Notes: generated from the sequence alone by a model not told the origin. 52,386 nt of DNA from Didymodactylos carnosus (GCA_905250885.1 CAJNOQ010000394.1:1-52386); one strand, 5' to 3'; shown: positions 11,179 through 24,700, counted from the first letter of the stretch. Made by a program: numbers and translations.

Positions 11179-11412
11179 TCACTTCGCTTTTTTTCGACGC
11201 CCTTTTGTACGTCGTTTTCCGACAACTTGTGAAATACATCAAACCATCATCATCATCATGAGTCCAACAGCATGAACACAAGCGTATTCATTCATACCAT
11301 ATCGACACATACATATCACTGGCGGTATAAAACGAGAAAAATTTATCAATCGTGCGGATTGGAGCCACTCTACAAAATTATCATATGAATTCCATGTCAT
11401 CGATTGAAACAA
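11179..11412 (-). pseudogene. MULE-type transposase C-terminus with SWIM zinc finger, broken
   Basis: Read on the minus strand from about 11412, one frame gives WNSYDNFVEW, then the metal-binding pattern C-M-C-x8-C-V-H followed by AVGLMMM. An in-frame TGA comes next, then VVGKRRTKGRRKKAK and a second TGA. CxC...CxH is the SWIM zinc-finger pattern. The tail 'GKRRTKGRxKKAK' is typical of the end of MULE/Mutator transposases, where it directly follows SWIM. Only the last 75 or so codons remain, with one nonsense codon and a stop or frameshift just upstream, so this is a dead 3' fragment. A domesticated SWIM protein is possible but less likely given the stop. Confidence 0.6.
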
Positions 11413-11684
11413 TTATATCATAACCACCATATGAAATGATGCGATATGTTTAGTTAGTAAATACGTTGATATTCTTTCAAACTTGTCTACACTTGGACCA
11501 ACTTCCGAGATCTAAACCATGTTTTTTGATCATATAGACGAAACAACATATATTACATGCTTTCTACCGTGATCTATTTATTTTTAGTAACAGAGATCTT
11601 TTGCATGTTTTTTTTCAAAATTTTGTCAAGCAGGATCAAAAGCATGTTACTTCCGTGATCATTTCTCATTTTGTCCACAAAATA

Positions 11685-11931
11685 TATCCACCTGGAAATA
11701 AACATTTCCAGTTGATTTTTTAAATTTATTATATAGATAGAAATATATTTTTGACATTAACAGTATTCAAAATTTTTCTCAGCAAATAATTTCGAATCCA
11801 GACTGGGAAAGCAGAGACTAATAGAGAATTTCAAGCGCTACCAAAATATAGAATTACATTTCGAAAAATATATTTCTATATATATAATAAGTTTAAAAAA
11901 TCGACTGAAAACATTTATTCCCAGGAGGATA
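11685..11931. mobile_element. Mariner-like MITE, 247 bp, with about 65-bp terminal inverted repeats
   Basis: The left end TATCCACCTGGAAATAAAC continues for about 65 bases and pairs with the right end (11866-11931) with few mismatches. TA dinucleotides flank both sides (11683-11684 and 11932-11933). Long terminal inverted repeats with a TA duplication fit the Tc1/mariner group. The interior (about 115 bp) codes for nothing. Confidence 0.75.
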
Positions 11932-12162
11932 TACAGCTTTTCTGTTCTGCGTATGTAGTCACTCTCTCGGGAAACACGTACTGATCTATACTCGTTCCAT
12001 CCTCTCGATACTGTACCATGTAGCTCTCTCTCTCTATCGCACCTGTCTAGGGTTCTTTTCCGATTTCTGGAGTTATTTTACTTTTTTTGTGAAAAGTACA
12101 TATTCGTAAAAGAATTGAATTAATTAATATGACGTCATACTTAAAGCAATTCTTTTCGAGGC

Positions 12163-12230
12163 TTCCGAATTGAGACCACTTTTTTGTTCACGTTTATTGA
12201 TTGGATTAAAAAAGTAGTCTCAATTCGGAA
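12163..12230. repeat. Compact hairpin, 23-nt arms and 21-nt loop
   Basis: 'ttccgaattgagaccactt' (from 12163) pairs with 'aagtagtctcaattcgga' (ending near 12230) with a single mismatch. Size and shape would suit a small structured RNA or a very short MITE; the sequence alone does not decide between them. Confidence 0.6.
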
Positions 12231-12884
12231 AAAGTCCTTCTTCATTTTCATTTTTCACGTATGTCACACATTTGATTGATATTAAGTGTAAGCAGTTTTA
12301 TAATTAATTCTATCTACACCAGATCTATTAACAGCAGTACGTAGTAAAAAAATACACACATATAGCGAAAATCCACGTATTCACACGACGTAGTATGTTT
12401 TTGTTTTGATTTGTTTTACAGTTCACTGTTTTTAAGTATGTTTCATGAATAAACTGTTTAAAAGAAAAAACACAGAAGAAACAGTCAATGCTTCAAATAT
12501 TAAATTTTTTGTAAGTATTGTTGAATGTGTTTTTTCTGTTGAAAAAAAGAACACGTGTTGGTGTAGCAGTAAAAAGCGGTTATCTTTAAGTTGTTAAAGT
12601 ATTCTGGAAAAAAATAGTTCTTCCGCTTTTTAGTACCATTTTTCCCGTTTTCGTTCGTATTTTAACAGATTTTTTTTCGAACTGTGAATTTTACAGTTGG
12701 CACCTCCGCACGTATCTCTAGTCTATAACATCGACTCTGTGTTTTTACTCATCATAGAGTATACAAGCTTTGATTAGTATGGTGATAGGCGTCTGAAGTC
12801 CAAGGTTATAAGTTGTATGGGTTGAACAGTAGGCGTAGAACCCACCATAGCAGTGCAAAGGATAAGGAATCGAGCAGCTAAAGC

Positions 12885-12914
12885 TTACTTTTGGATAATT
12901 TAATCCAAAAGTAA
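12885..12914. repeat. Perfect 12-bp inverted repeat
   Basis: TTACTTTTGGAT at 12885-12896 is followed after six bases by ATCCAAAAGTAA at 12903-12914. No neighbouring gene explains it. Confidence 0.7.
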
Positions 12915-13384
12915 AACTGATGCTTTAAAGTTTCATAGTTTTGGCGTTCGATTCCAACAACTGTGTAGTGTTATTTTGTGCTTTGCTTTCATTTTGTTCT
13001 ATCCTAGTCTGTCTCTCAACAAGGACCAAATGAGGTTTGATTTTTTTCTGATCTGTAATAGTGGTGCCTTCTATAATATAAAATACTGAATTTCGGAGTA
13101 TAACTATAATATATTTAAAAACTGGAAATAATAAATGAAATCCCAATTGGTTCCTGTTTAATAAAATATAATGTTTGCAGCTGCTACTACACTTCAATCA
13201 ACAGATCACGACTTTCTCATGGTGGTAGAATAACCGCGCTAAATTTTCACGATAGTCAACTCATACTTTCGAAATAACAAATCATAAACTATTTTTATTG
13301 TTTTTGAAATAAATATGCCGAAAATTTCCGTTGTCTTGAAGTTAAAATTGCATCTAGCGGATTTTAACTGTTCTATAATATTCT

Positions 13385-13440
13385 TTGAAAATGACTCTAT
13401 GAAGAGTCGAAACGTCAGATCTTTTTTAATAAAATAAATT
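13385..13440 (+). other. Penelope-like retroelement 3' remnant (tentative)
   Basis: A 6-bp stem (GACTCT, 13393-13398, with AGAGTC, 13403-13408) around ATGA is followed directly by GAAACGTC. The arrangement 'gaagatgact...agtcgaaacgt' recurs in the terminal regions of Penelope-like elements and related hammerhead-type structures in many invertebrates. No reverse transcriptase or endonuclease frame was found nearby, so at most a solo end remains. Confidence 0.3.
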
Positions 13441-14358
13441 TCAATGTAATCTATGGCTGTTGTTAATTTAAAAAAGAGTATTCTAATCAAATTATTGACT
13501 CTTAATCGTTTAAACAACAACGCTGACTGGATCGAGCGAAATATAAGGTTATCGAGGCACCGAGGATGTGCGAAGATTCATTTGTCTGTCATGAATAAAT
13601 AAATAAATAAGGCATATAGGTCCAGAAATATTATAACAAGAAAGAACCGCACGTTTTTCACTCTTTCATCTATAAGAAAACCTGGGAATCAACGAACTTT
13701 TAGTTATGGCTGCATGGCTTTATCATAAACTTTTATCCTCTCATTAGTTCTTTCTGTTCTTTCAAAGCAAAGAAACGAAAAAAAGCTACCTACCAGCATG
13801 GTTTATGTATATATCTGTTATATATAGATATGTGTGCATAAATCATGCTATTGCAAAAAAGTGGTTGAGAAAGAATAATAATATTTCTAATATCAAAATA
13901 ACGACAAAAAAAATTAAGTTTCGTTTTCTTTCATTGTCCAGCCGTTTACTTGTGTTGTTGTTACTTGTGTTATTGATTACTATCCGTATAAAAAACCAAG
14001 AGTAATCAATCAATTTTTATTTAAAAGTCCAAACTTTACAGCTGAATGAAATGTAATGTAATCTCATACCCATAAAATAAAAAATGGCTATTTGCTTACA
14101 CTTTAAGGTATGAGTTTGTTAACCTGCCCATTCGTTACACGTGTTAGAAGAAAAGTTTTATGAAAATCTGACATGTACAAGTTATTTTTTCCGTTGTTAG
14201 CAAGTATCGTTAATCGGTGGTTCCACTTGTTTTTCATAAACATGTTCGTCCGTTTTTATAAATGTAGAACGAAAAACGTTGTATAAACTATCATTTCGTT
14301 TAAGTGTGTATGAAGATATTAAAAATACACGTATAGAACAATTTTCGATCAATATTTC
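13441..14358. other. Spacer upstream of the selenium-binding protein gene
   Basis: A short AAAT repeat lies at about 13590-13606. The plus-strand frame at 13805-14005 is not protein-like. A splice-acceptor-like 'tatttcag' ends at 14360, 18 bases before the start codon of the next gene. Confidence 0.4.
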
Positions 14359-14378
14359 AGATTGAGTCTTAATTTAAT

Positions 14379-15876
14379 ATGTCAGCCGCAACTTCTACGA
14401 GAACGAATGAACAATGCTGTAACAAAGGCGGAGGACCGGGATATTCTACTCCACTCGAAGCGATGAAGGGTGAGCGTGAAAAATTATTATACGTCGTAAT
14501 GGTCTCATGTGATGAAACGAAACCGGATTACTTGGCCACAATTGATTGTGATGAAACATCACCAACATACAAACAAGTGATACATCGACTTTATGCTTTA
14601 CATACAAACGACGAATTTCATCATTTTGGATGGAATGTATGTGCATCTTGTCATGGTGATAATAGTAAAAAACGACGTTTCATTATTTTGGGTGGTCTCA
14701 CTTCTAGTAGAATCTATATAGTGGATACGGAACAAGCCAATGCTCCAAAATTTCACAAAATAATTGAACCAGAAGAGATTAAGAAGTGGAATTTTTCAGC
14801 TCCTCATACAGTACATTGCCTGGGTAGATAATAACAGAAAATAACTAACGAAAGAAATATTAATTTTTCTTTGTTCAGGTACTGGAGAGATAATGATCTC
14901 AATGCTCGGTGACGCGAATGGAGATACTCCCGGAGGATTTTTATTACTAGATGAGAATTTTAATATAACTGGTCCATGGAACAAAGAGAAGACGCCGGTT
15001 GAGTTTTATTATGATTACTGGTATAAACCAAGGCATAATATAATGATTTCAAGTGAATGGGCTGCACCAAATACGTTTAAACCAGGTAAGAGATCCTTTA
15101 GAGAGACTTAAATGAACATTTCAGTCAGGTATTCAACTTTAGGTTTCAAACCAACTGATGTTACTGCAAAAAAATATGGACAGCGACTACATTTTTGGGA
15201 TTGGGATAAACGGGAATACAAGAAAACAATTGATTTAGGTGAAGAAGGTTTAGTTCCATTAGAACTGCGTTTTTGTCATGATCCGAACAACACGAATGGT
15301 TTTGTTGTGGCCGCCTTAGGTGGTAGTCTGATTCGGTTTTATAAAAATGAGAAAGATGGGGAATGGAAAGTGGAAACAGTTGCACAAATGGACCCAGACA
15401 AAACCGTATCTATGCCGGCTGTTTCGTCTGATATGCTTATCTCATTAGACGATCGTTTTGTTTATCTTTGTAATTGGTTGCATGGCGATGTACGTCAGTA
15501 TGATGTCACTGATCCATCCAAACCAAAATTAACAGGCCAAGTTTGGTTAGGAGGTCTCTCGAATAAAAATGATTATAAATTAAACCATCCTGATCGAAAT
15601 GTAAACGGTGCACCACAAATGATTCAACTTTCACTTGATGGAAAACGTTTATACGTGACAAATTCACTGTTCAGTAGCTGGGATGATCAATTTTATCCAA
15701 ATATAAAAACAGATGGTTCATATTTAGCTCGAATTAATTGTAATACAACTGAGAGTGGCGGAATGGAACTAGATGAAGATTTTTTTATTAATTTCAAAAA
15801 TGAACCAAATGGTCCTGCGCGAGCTCATGAAGTTAGATATCCGGGAGGTGATTGCACAAGTGATATATGGTATTAA
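14379..15876 (+). CDS. SELENBP1: Selenium-binding protein 1 / methanethiol oxidase
   Basis: Three exons (14379-14823, 14879-15085, 15143-15876) with introns of 55 and 57 nt give 462 codons, 461 aa; the human protein has 472. Family landmarks are plain: GWNVCASCHGD with the redox/metal cysteine near the N-terminus, SSRIYIVDT, HTVHCLGTGE, YKPRHNIMISSEWAAPN, FSNWLHG-type LCNWLHGDVRQYDV, GAPQMIQLSLDGKRLYVTNS and the C-terminal HEVRYPGGDCTSDIW. The fold is a seven-bladed propeller. The family oxidises methanethiol to formaldehyde, sulfide and peroxide in the cytosol. An acceptor-like AG lies 18 bases before the ATG, so the 5' UTR may be cis- or trans-spliced. The gene is full-length, with no broken motif seen. 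Confidence 0.95.
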
Positions 15877-18764
15877 ATAGAAAATATCATTGATTCTTGG
15901 TTCATTTTTTGTGTTCACCGATTTTTAATCCGAATAAAACACTAGGCTGCAATTTCTCTATAGATAGTTTTTCATACTACCAGTGTTTATTGCGTATCTA
16001 ATCCTTTATGCCTGGCAACTAATCATGCAAATCAAACTTGAAACGGGTATACCTTTGTTTAGACTTGATGAAAACTTTTTTGTTATTAGCAATCGTTAGC
16101 TTATAGAGTGTTAGCGTACGCTGGAAAAAAATCCGATTAAAAAAGTTTTGATTTAGCGCTGCGTTACTTTTTTCTAGCAGTTATGGAGATGTCCTCTGGA
16201 AGGGACAATCGGGCATCAAGAGTTAACCGTGAAAGATTTTTTGAATAAATATGTTTATTCAATACATATTTAAACAAAAAAATTACTGAGATAATTGCAC
16301 ATTGACAACAAAAGTACTAAAAATAATGTTTTTAGCATAAAAAATGCAAAAAAATATAAACAGAATTATTATGTATTCAAACGTTCTCCATATTTATCAA
16401 CATCCCAGTATATTCTAATCGTATACAAAATATACCGAGAATTTTTCAAATGGTCAACTTTCTAAAGTACTTAAACGCAAACTCAAATTTTAGTTTTAAA
16501 TGAAAATACAGTGATCAGGCTGCATCTCCTGATGCTGTCACATGCTCTTTCTTCTGATATAACGATTATAACGATTTTTTAAATCGTGTAATCGTGTATT
16601 TCGATTCATAAATAATTTTTTTCTTATTGGTAGTGTATATATACTTCATTTGGAATAATTCAGTCTTCTTTTTAATTAGTCTGTTTAAAAGAACCGTATT
16701 AATTAGTATAATCTATATTCTACTTCTAGTTTTATTTCTCGACGCAGAACAGAAACAGCAGAAGGCTTGTTTTCAACACTATAAAAAAAGCTCTAAAAAT
16801 ATTTTCGAGGAAATGGGAATTAACCGTATGAATCATTAAACTGACAATCGCAAGAAGACAAAAGATTTAATGTACTTTAGAAATTGTTTAATTTATATAA
16901 TAATTAATTTAATAATTAAAATTAAGTTTAATAGTTAAAATTTATATAATATTTAATATTATACCACAACAACGAAGTATTATAGGTTTTTTGACCTTGC
17001 CATTCGAAGGAGCGTAGTCAAAAACCTATTAAAATCGACTTTTAATAGCTGTCCAGCACTTTATAACCGTTTTATAACATATGTTCGCCTACTATAGCCG
17101 AAGGTGTCCACCGTGGCCTCCTAGAGGAAACTATTTGCGAGTAGATATCTACACCAACGAGGACTTTTGGTTACTACTCATTGGCGGTGCGTAATTTTGA
17201 AAAAATTCTCCATTCTAGATAACGGTGACTTAACATTTCTCCCTCGATGGTGATGCATCCTGAGAGATACAAAATTTCTCGTAGACGAGAAAAATTTTTG
17301 ACTTTCACAGAGTCAAGTAGTAGCCGGTTTCAGTTAGTGAGAGTTCATTGTTGTGGAAAAATTCAATGTCAATTTCTAAGAAGTGAAATAAAGGGAAAAT
17401 GTCATTGTACCAAAAGAACGTCAGGTTTTGTTTAAAGTTCTTCAGATCAAGTGCTCAAATTCCTTGTATAAAAAATATTAAATTTTTTTGAATTTTGTTT
17501 AGAAGAAGTAACATGCTGAAAACAGTCATTTATGCGGCAGAAAATGCCTGAATTAAAGTCATCGTTTGATGTCGCCTTTAATTATCAAATGATTATAAAA
17601 CATATTTATCGAAAGAATCCTATCGAGAAACCTGATCACAGTACAATATCTAGTATTACTATCAAAAACATATTTATATGTAAAAATAATGGTACCTATA
17701 TGAAAAAATGAATTTGATTGATGTAAAAATTACAGACGTCTGCAACGAATAAAATATCGTTTAGCAACGGCACCGTGGAAAAACAGTTGATGATCGGTGT
17801 TATGCCGCCAATGCAGATGTCTATTTGAGACTAAAACTGCGTGTCTAATTTGTTATACATCCATTTCTTTCTTTTCTTTAAGAGTATGCATTATTTTTAT
17901 TATAAAAATGCATGAATGAATATATATTTTCTTTTGCCTTGTTAGGTTACTCTGTTGTCGAAAACAAACAAACACGAAAAAAAAATTAGTTCATTTTTCT
18001 TTAAGCAACAAAACTGGGGCTATGAGTCGTATATAAAAATAAGTATGCATTAGCTTATATGATTGATGTGATAACGTATAGAGAGAGATAAAGAATATAA
18101 AATACATATAAAACAAAATGAGAACGAGAAAGCAAAAGAAAACAAACAAACAAACAAAAATGATTTCTTTCTTTTATCTATATAGTCATTGCTTATTACA
18201 GTACACATTGTAAATCCATTCAAAAGATGTTCGTTTAGTGAGACATGCTCTTCCTAATTTATTATGGTAATAAATAATCATGATCATGGAAACAAAGAAA
18301 ACTGTGTGCACATCCTAATTTCATTTTGAGCGAAATGAAGAGCAAACAAAAACGACCGATTAAACAAAAGAACTTTGAAAGAAAATTGAACATAAGACTA
18401 GATATTTCGCAATTCTTCGTTCGATATGCCACGAATTAGACTAAAAAGAAAAGATTCAATAAATTAATTGATGTTTGCCAAACTCTCCTATCTAGTGGTT
18501 TAAACATGAACATTCTGAAGGCGCTTTTAGTACAATGTTTATTTGCAGATGAAGTTTTATGGTTTCGTCAACTTACTGTTCAGCGTTATTGTTGCACGAG
18601 ACCTTGTTCGTTGAATGTTGTGGTTTCAATTGATCGATGAGAATTATTGGAAGACTTAATTGATGACATATCGAGATGATAGTTATTGGAAGAAGGTAAA
18701 CTAAAATGAAGTAGAAGAATATGCAAACAGAATTCTTTGTTGTGATGAATGATGGTCTTATTAA
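15877..18764. other. Convergent spacer between SELENBP1 and the MAP7-like gene
   Basis: Both flanking genes end here, so it holds two 3' UTRs. A hairpin pairs ATAGGTTTTTTGAC (16982-16995) with GTCAAAAACCTAT (17017-17029). A short CAAA repeat is at about 18140-18158. No exon is supported. Confidence 0.4.
16982..17029. repeat. Short inverted repeat in the SELENBP1/MAP7 spacer
   Basis: A 13-bp stem with a one-base bulge and a 21-base loop lies in very AT-rich sequence. It may be the core of a small MITE, but no target duplication was found. Confidence 0.5.
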
Positions 18765-21700
18765 TTACTTTAAATCATTGACACTTGTTGAATTTATTTT
18801 TGTAATACCATTAGGTAATCTTGACCCGATTTCATCGTCTGAACTACTGTCACCAGTTTGAGAAGAGACAACACTGTTTTCAACAATCATACTCGTTGTC
18901 ATCAGTGCTGTTGATGTCGGAGTGGAAGGAGTATTTGCTAAATTATCTGTTGAATTGGAACGTGTACCACGAGTTTTATTTAAAATATTCTGGATTAACG
19001 GAGATTTGAATCTAAATGACAAAAATTCAAGTGCAATGTATACCGTTTAAAATGCAATGTCATGTAATTCCTACTTTGGGGTATCTGTTGATGTACCATT
19101 TGTATTTGACAAATCGTCAAGGTTATCTGTGGAAGTTGTAGAAGGAAATTTTGTTTCAGAAAATGAATGTGGAATTGTTGCTTTATTAGATAAAGACAGT
19201 GATGATGTTGTTTCTGGTGCTATAGGTGACGTCTCTATAGTAGCTAATGATGCTTCATTACTCTCATTGTGACCATTCGCTTTTTGAATAGATTCCTCTA
19301 TTCCTTTCGCTTTTGGGGACACTTGTCTAGTACGTTTCATAATTAAATCCAAACGTTTTCTTCTTTCATTTCGTTCATCTTCTTCACGTTTCACTCTCTC
19401 TAATCTTTCTCGATTCAAACGTTCATATTCTTCTTGTTGACGTTTCTCTAATTCTTCTTTTATTTGCTTCTCTTTCTCTTCTTTCAATCGTCGTTCATTT
19501 TCTTCTCGTTCACGTTCTCCAATCGCTCTTTGCAAACGTTCTTGTTCCGCTTTCGTTTGTTCTTTTTCAAGTTTTCGTTGTTCGTCTTCCCGTTGTTGTT
19601 CTTCTAATTCTAATTGTCGCTGTCGTTCTTCTTCAAGACGTTTTGCTTCTTCAAAACGTTCTCTAGCTTCCCGACGTTTTTCAGCTAATTTACGCTGGTA
19701 TTCTTGCTCCTCTAGCTGTTGTTGTCCACGTTTTGTTATTACAGGTTGAACAGGAACTGATGATTGAGTATTATTAATAATATTCGATATGGAATTTATG
19801 TCGATGGGTTCAATCGAATTTTGATGAGACGATTCAACAGCATTCATCTGTCCAATATTATCATCGACTGAGAGAATACTATCTTGTTTAACATCTTTCT
19901 CCGTATTATCGATAATCGCATCTATTGGTGTTTCTATAATGTTAGCTGTGTCTGATATATCGTGATTATTATTATCCAATATAGGCGTTTCAAACAATTC
20001 GTTTTGTTCGGCTTGAACAATTTTATTTGGAGAAGTCTTAATTGTTTCTGAAACAAATTTTTTCTTCAAGTGGGTTTCATCCATTTTAGGTAGACTCGCC
20101 TTTCGCGTTTGTGGTTTCGACGTTAAACGTTCTATCGAAGTATTGTTACTGTGTACGATAAGTGATGACGATAAAGACGATGAAGATAAAGATGATGGAA
20201 TCGATCGATGAGATGTAGTTGAGGTATATTTTGGTTTTGATATTAAACGAGTGCCTGATACTGGCGGTTTACTTGAGCGATTGGGCGATGCACCAGTTCT
20301 AGACGTTCGCGAAGGTTTTAGGGTACGTTGTGGTGGTTGATCAACATCAGATGAAGCTCTTGTTGATCCGGATAAATCGTTACTAATTTCACCATTTAAA
20401 GAACCGACGCCAGATGATGTTGTCGTTATTGATGCATGTAAGTCGTTCTGTTGTTTTGGAGATGAACGTTGGGTTGACGTGTGATCATTTGACTGTGTTG
20501 AAATAACAACAGATCGTGTGATATTCTAGAGTGGAACGTAAAGAAACAAATAGCATATGAGAAGAAATAAAAGAATATCGCTAAGAGAACATACGCGACT
20601 AGCATATGTTGAAGGCTGTTGTTGTGTGTGTGTTCGTAATTGATGACTTGACTGAGATGTTGGCATACCAACATTAACTGACTGAGACATTAGATCATTC
20701 GATGGTGTTTTCACTGGTTTTGGTTTGGACAATCTTTGAATTGTATCGTTCAAATGTGATCGATTAACACTTTGAGCTCGACGTTGTTCAACATTCGGCG
20801 TCGAAGTAGTGGAACGGTTGGAAGTGATAGTCGCTGCAGCCATTGCTTCTTCGCGAGCTATAAAAGGAATACGAAAGCAGATAAATAAGATACTATTATC
20901 AAAGTGAAGAAAAGAATATTCTAACAGATAAACACAACATGATAAACGTACGATTTAGGTTTAAACACAACATTTTTCCGTAAAGAACTAATTAAAGCAG
21001 ACAACATATTTGCGAACTCTATTACGTTGTATGCTTTAGTCATCTATTTTTATGACGGATGCACATTCAACTTATCGTAAGCCATAGCATTTGAGCAATA
21101 ATAATAGACAGATTGGAGTATAAATAAGAGAATCTAAGTGAACACAGAAACACAGCACACAAAGAATAATAAAACGAAAACAATTCATTAGTGACAAATT
21201 GTCCAACTCAAAATACAACCAAGCATAAAAAATACACAAAAAGACATAAAAAGATAGCACTCAACAGAAGCATTAAGCATTTAGTGTTGTTCAATAACGA
21301 TCACAAGACAAAAATAAATTATTGGGCAAAGTGCCTGACGTCGACAAAAGTTTTTATTAGTGCGTTTTTTTTCGTTAGATCAAGACATCAATTACCTCTA
21401 CAAGCTCTGGGACATCTTTCCACACTACGACTCTGTCTTGAACGACACGAAGCTGCATATGTTAAACGCATAAAATTTGAATGAGGTAAATTTAACCAAT
21501 AGTAGTAACAGTTCGTCGAACGTGCTGTTGAACGTGGCGAACCCGTTAGCGAGCTATTGGTAGTAGTATTAGTAACAGTTGATGTGGGTACTATATTATT
21601 AGAATTTTGTGTATGTTCATCAATCGGGTTTAGATGATGAGAACTGGTTGCTATAAAAAAAAAGAATTCAGAAGTGATAGAAAAATTATCACAAAAAAAC

Positions 21701-24700
21701 ACAAATATAAAACTATAAAAAAAGAAGAATACAGATATTTGATATTTTCCAAAATGAAACATACTAAGAGCGAGAGAGAGAAAAAGAGCATAAAAAGCCT
21801 TATCTTTGTTGCACATCACCTCTATTTCAAGCTTACAAAATAAAGAGCGACATTATGAATTTAACTGTTTGTTCGCTGTGCTTACCATTCGAGCTCTGAG
21901 ATGGTGATCCGGAGGATGGAGGAACTGGAGAATGATTTAATATACGCCGATTAGTCATATCTAAAAAAAAGGACAATAATTAAATCTAATCCACTATTTG
22001 ACCCATTTAGTCAGAGATACTTCTTCACTACAGTTGAGAAATAATATTAGTAAACGAAATACCGAAATATCATAATGTTTTCATTTCAATAACACAACAG
22101 CCTTATTTTCATGTGTAGAATAAATTTAACTGAATCATATGCAAAAGTAAAAACCACCCCATACCTGTTAGATTATTTGTGGTTGGTCGAGGACGCGATG
22201 CTGAAACTGCACGTCGTGTGGATGATAAAACATCTGTTGATTGACTCATTACATCTGGTTTCGTTCTGTTAGTTATAGAAAGGAAAAAAACCTTGAAGTC
22301 TAAAATTTACAAAACCTTGTTCTTAATTTACCTCAAATTAAGTGTAACTTGTGATATGGCACGTTGTTGATAATGCTCTGTACGTTGTTTTTCTTTTCTC
22401 AACAATTCTTCTATTCTAAGCTAGAATAGTAATATAAAACATTTGAAAAAATCATCTTGTTTACAAATAATTTAGATTTCTCACCTTTGCTTCTTCTTCA
22501 CGTTTTTTCCTTCTTTCTTCAACTGCTGAACGTCTATCAACGTCACGATTTCTTAACTGAAGCCATCTTTTAACACGCTCAAGTTGTTGTTGCTGCCTAA
22601 AATAAAAAATGAAGAACTATTCACATAAGGCTTATCTATTGATTTAAGAACATGGACAATCATTATTGCAATTTTTAAAAATGTTGCCCTCGCTTAATAA
22701 AGAGATAAAGAGATAAAGAGAATGATAAATATTCATTACTATTTTAGTAGTACTTCAATAATAACTTTATCTGCGAACGAAAGAGAAAGAAAAAGTTATG
22801 AGTGAACAAAAAAATATTCATATCAGATGAATATTATTTAAACAGATTCATAAAGAAGTCAAATATAACTATCAACATAGGACTATGTCATCAATGGATT
22901 TTCATCACTCATTAAAGAAAAGATATACCGTTTTTTTTCTATTATAACAACACGATATTTTTGTCCAAATATTGGATAATAAAAGACATTTCTTTTTTTT
23001 TTATACAACAGAAAAAGACGATAGGATCTGGTTAGTGAACAAATATAATTTTTCTTTCTTTTGTTTTTGCTCCAAGCTAAATCAACAGCAAGTATAATAA
23101 GAAATACATCAAGTGAATGTCTCTATTTTTCTCTCTCATTATAAATAAGATTCTGTAATAAAAAAATAAGCAACAATGATGATGCATACGTAGTTCATGT
23201 ATCATCATCGAATGTGTTTTGGATCAAAAACATATTTTCCTTTTTTTTTCTCTTTTTCTCTCTTCTTTTTCATATGATAAATAAAAAATATCAGATGTCG
23301 AAAATATTCCCTCACGAGAATTCACTGTCGGAGAGAGAAATATTGAGTTATGAAAGCACACCGTTTTTTAAACAAATTGGCTCTTCTCAGTTACTATTCA
23401 TGTATAAACAGTGCGCTTGCTGTTTATTGGCAAAAAGTTCAATACAAAAAGGCGGATAAACACAAAGCCAATGTACAAACTCACCGAGATTGAACATCAA
23501 TATTACAAAGATGTAGATACAAAAAAGTAAACTAGTATTATAAACTGTCAAAAAAATTGGTAAGTAGATAAATGCAAGCCTAAGAGTTTGAAACTGATAG
23601 AGCAACATTTAGTTTGAAGATTGAAAATTATCGTTCGTTTTTTTAGTATGCTCATCGAAAATTAACAAAAAAAGAATGTAAATCGAATTAATACCAATTG
23701 TACACTCTTAGTAAACAAAAACTATCCATAGAGAAATGTCTTGTGATTTAGATGTTAATTACAATAAGTCCCAGCAGGAGGGTAGAATCAACAAGATTTC
23801 TTGGTGGCAACTCAACAGACAGAAAAGAAGAGATATTAACCAGACAAAGAAATAAAAATGGAGGCGACATTTCGTGATAATGATCGAACATATTGAGAAA
23901 TAGAAATACAACGACTTAAACGATAAATGAGTGATACCAAGAAACATAAAACTAATGATAAATAATCATCAACTGATAAACGATAACTCAAATGGCGTAG
24001 ACATTGTTCTGATCTTATTTCGTTGGATGAGAACGAAATATTTTGGAGGAATTACACAAATTATGTTGAAAAAACATTTTTGGGCCGCTTTACTGTCAAA
24101 AAGCGATTCATAAATTTTTTGTGAGTAATTTTTTTCAAACATTAAATTTTTGGTTTCCCCCTTCCTAAATCGAAATCGTTGGTAGTAGAAAAGGATAGAA
24201 TAAGAACAAAAATAAATTCTATACAAATTCTTCCATTCCAACGCATATTTTTAAATATAGAAGACGACATCGCGTACCTAGATGCAACCAATTAAACGGA
24301 ATAATGATTACTTTAGACATATATAATACAAGATACAGTTTAACGTTTTTTGTGTAATAAACACGATCAATAATACTAGATCAATACTCAACTCGAATTG
24401 GTGATACAAGTTTTTAAAACATTTTCTACCGAGAATTTATATGTAATTGAACAAGTATTAATATTAATAATTTGAATTACAAGTGATTTTTGCAATTGAT
24501 ATTTGGGCTCATAGAGCGTCGACAGGCATCGGTAATGAACGTTGTATATCAATACACATGAATGTAAGACAACAATAACCCAAAGAAATCAATACTGGTA
24601 ACGAGTTCCGTTCTGAATAAACCAGTTTTAATGTTACCGAAACATGCACCAATATCGATAAACAATCATATGACTTTGTGTCCAATGTATGATAATGTCA

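Noticed and set aside
12780-12900. GC-richer stretch with partial stem pairing, considered as a tRNA or spliced-leader RNA
   Set aside because: No tRNA cloverleaf or B box, and no known rotifer leader sequence or following donor was found.
12925-13197. Minus-strand 90-codon frame
   Set aside because: No motif or splice context, biased to residues encoded by A and T.
13239-13520. Minus-strand 93-codon frame
   Set aside because: It overlaps, on the opposite strand, the Penelope-like stem-loop and is made of AT-rich low-complexity residues; no family recognised.
19057-19272. Plus-strand 71-codon frame
   Set aside because: Antisense shadow of the large MAP7-like exon 9.
22690-22730. Short 'gataaaga' direct repeats considered as a CRISPR-like or satellite array
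   Set aside because: Only three units of simple sequence and no spacer structure; eukaryotic context.
24000-24240. Opposing frames within the MAP7-like intron 2, considered as a nested gene
   Set aside because: Neither shows splice continuity, a signal peptide or a known motif.
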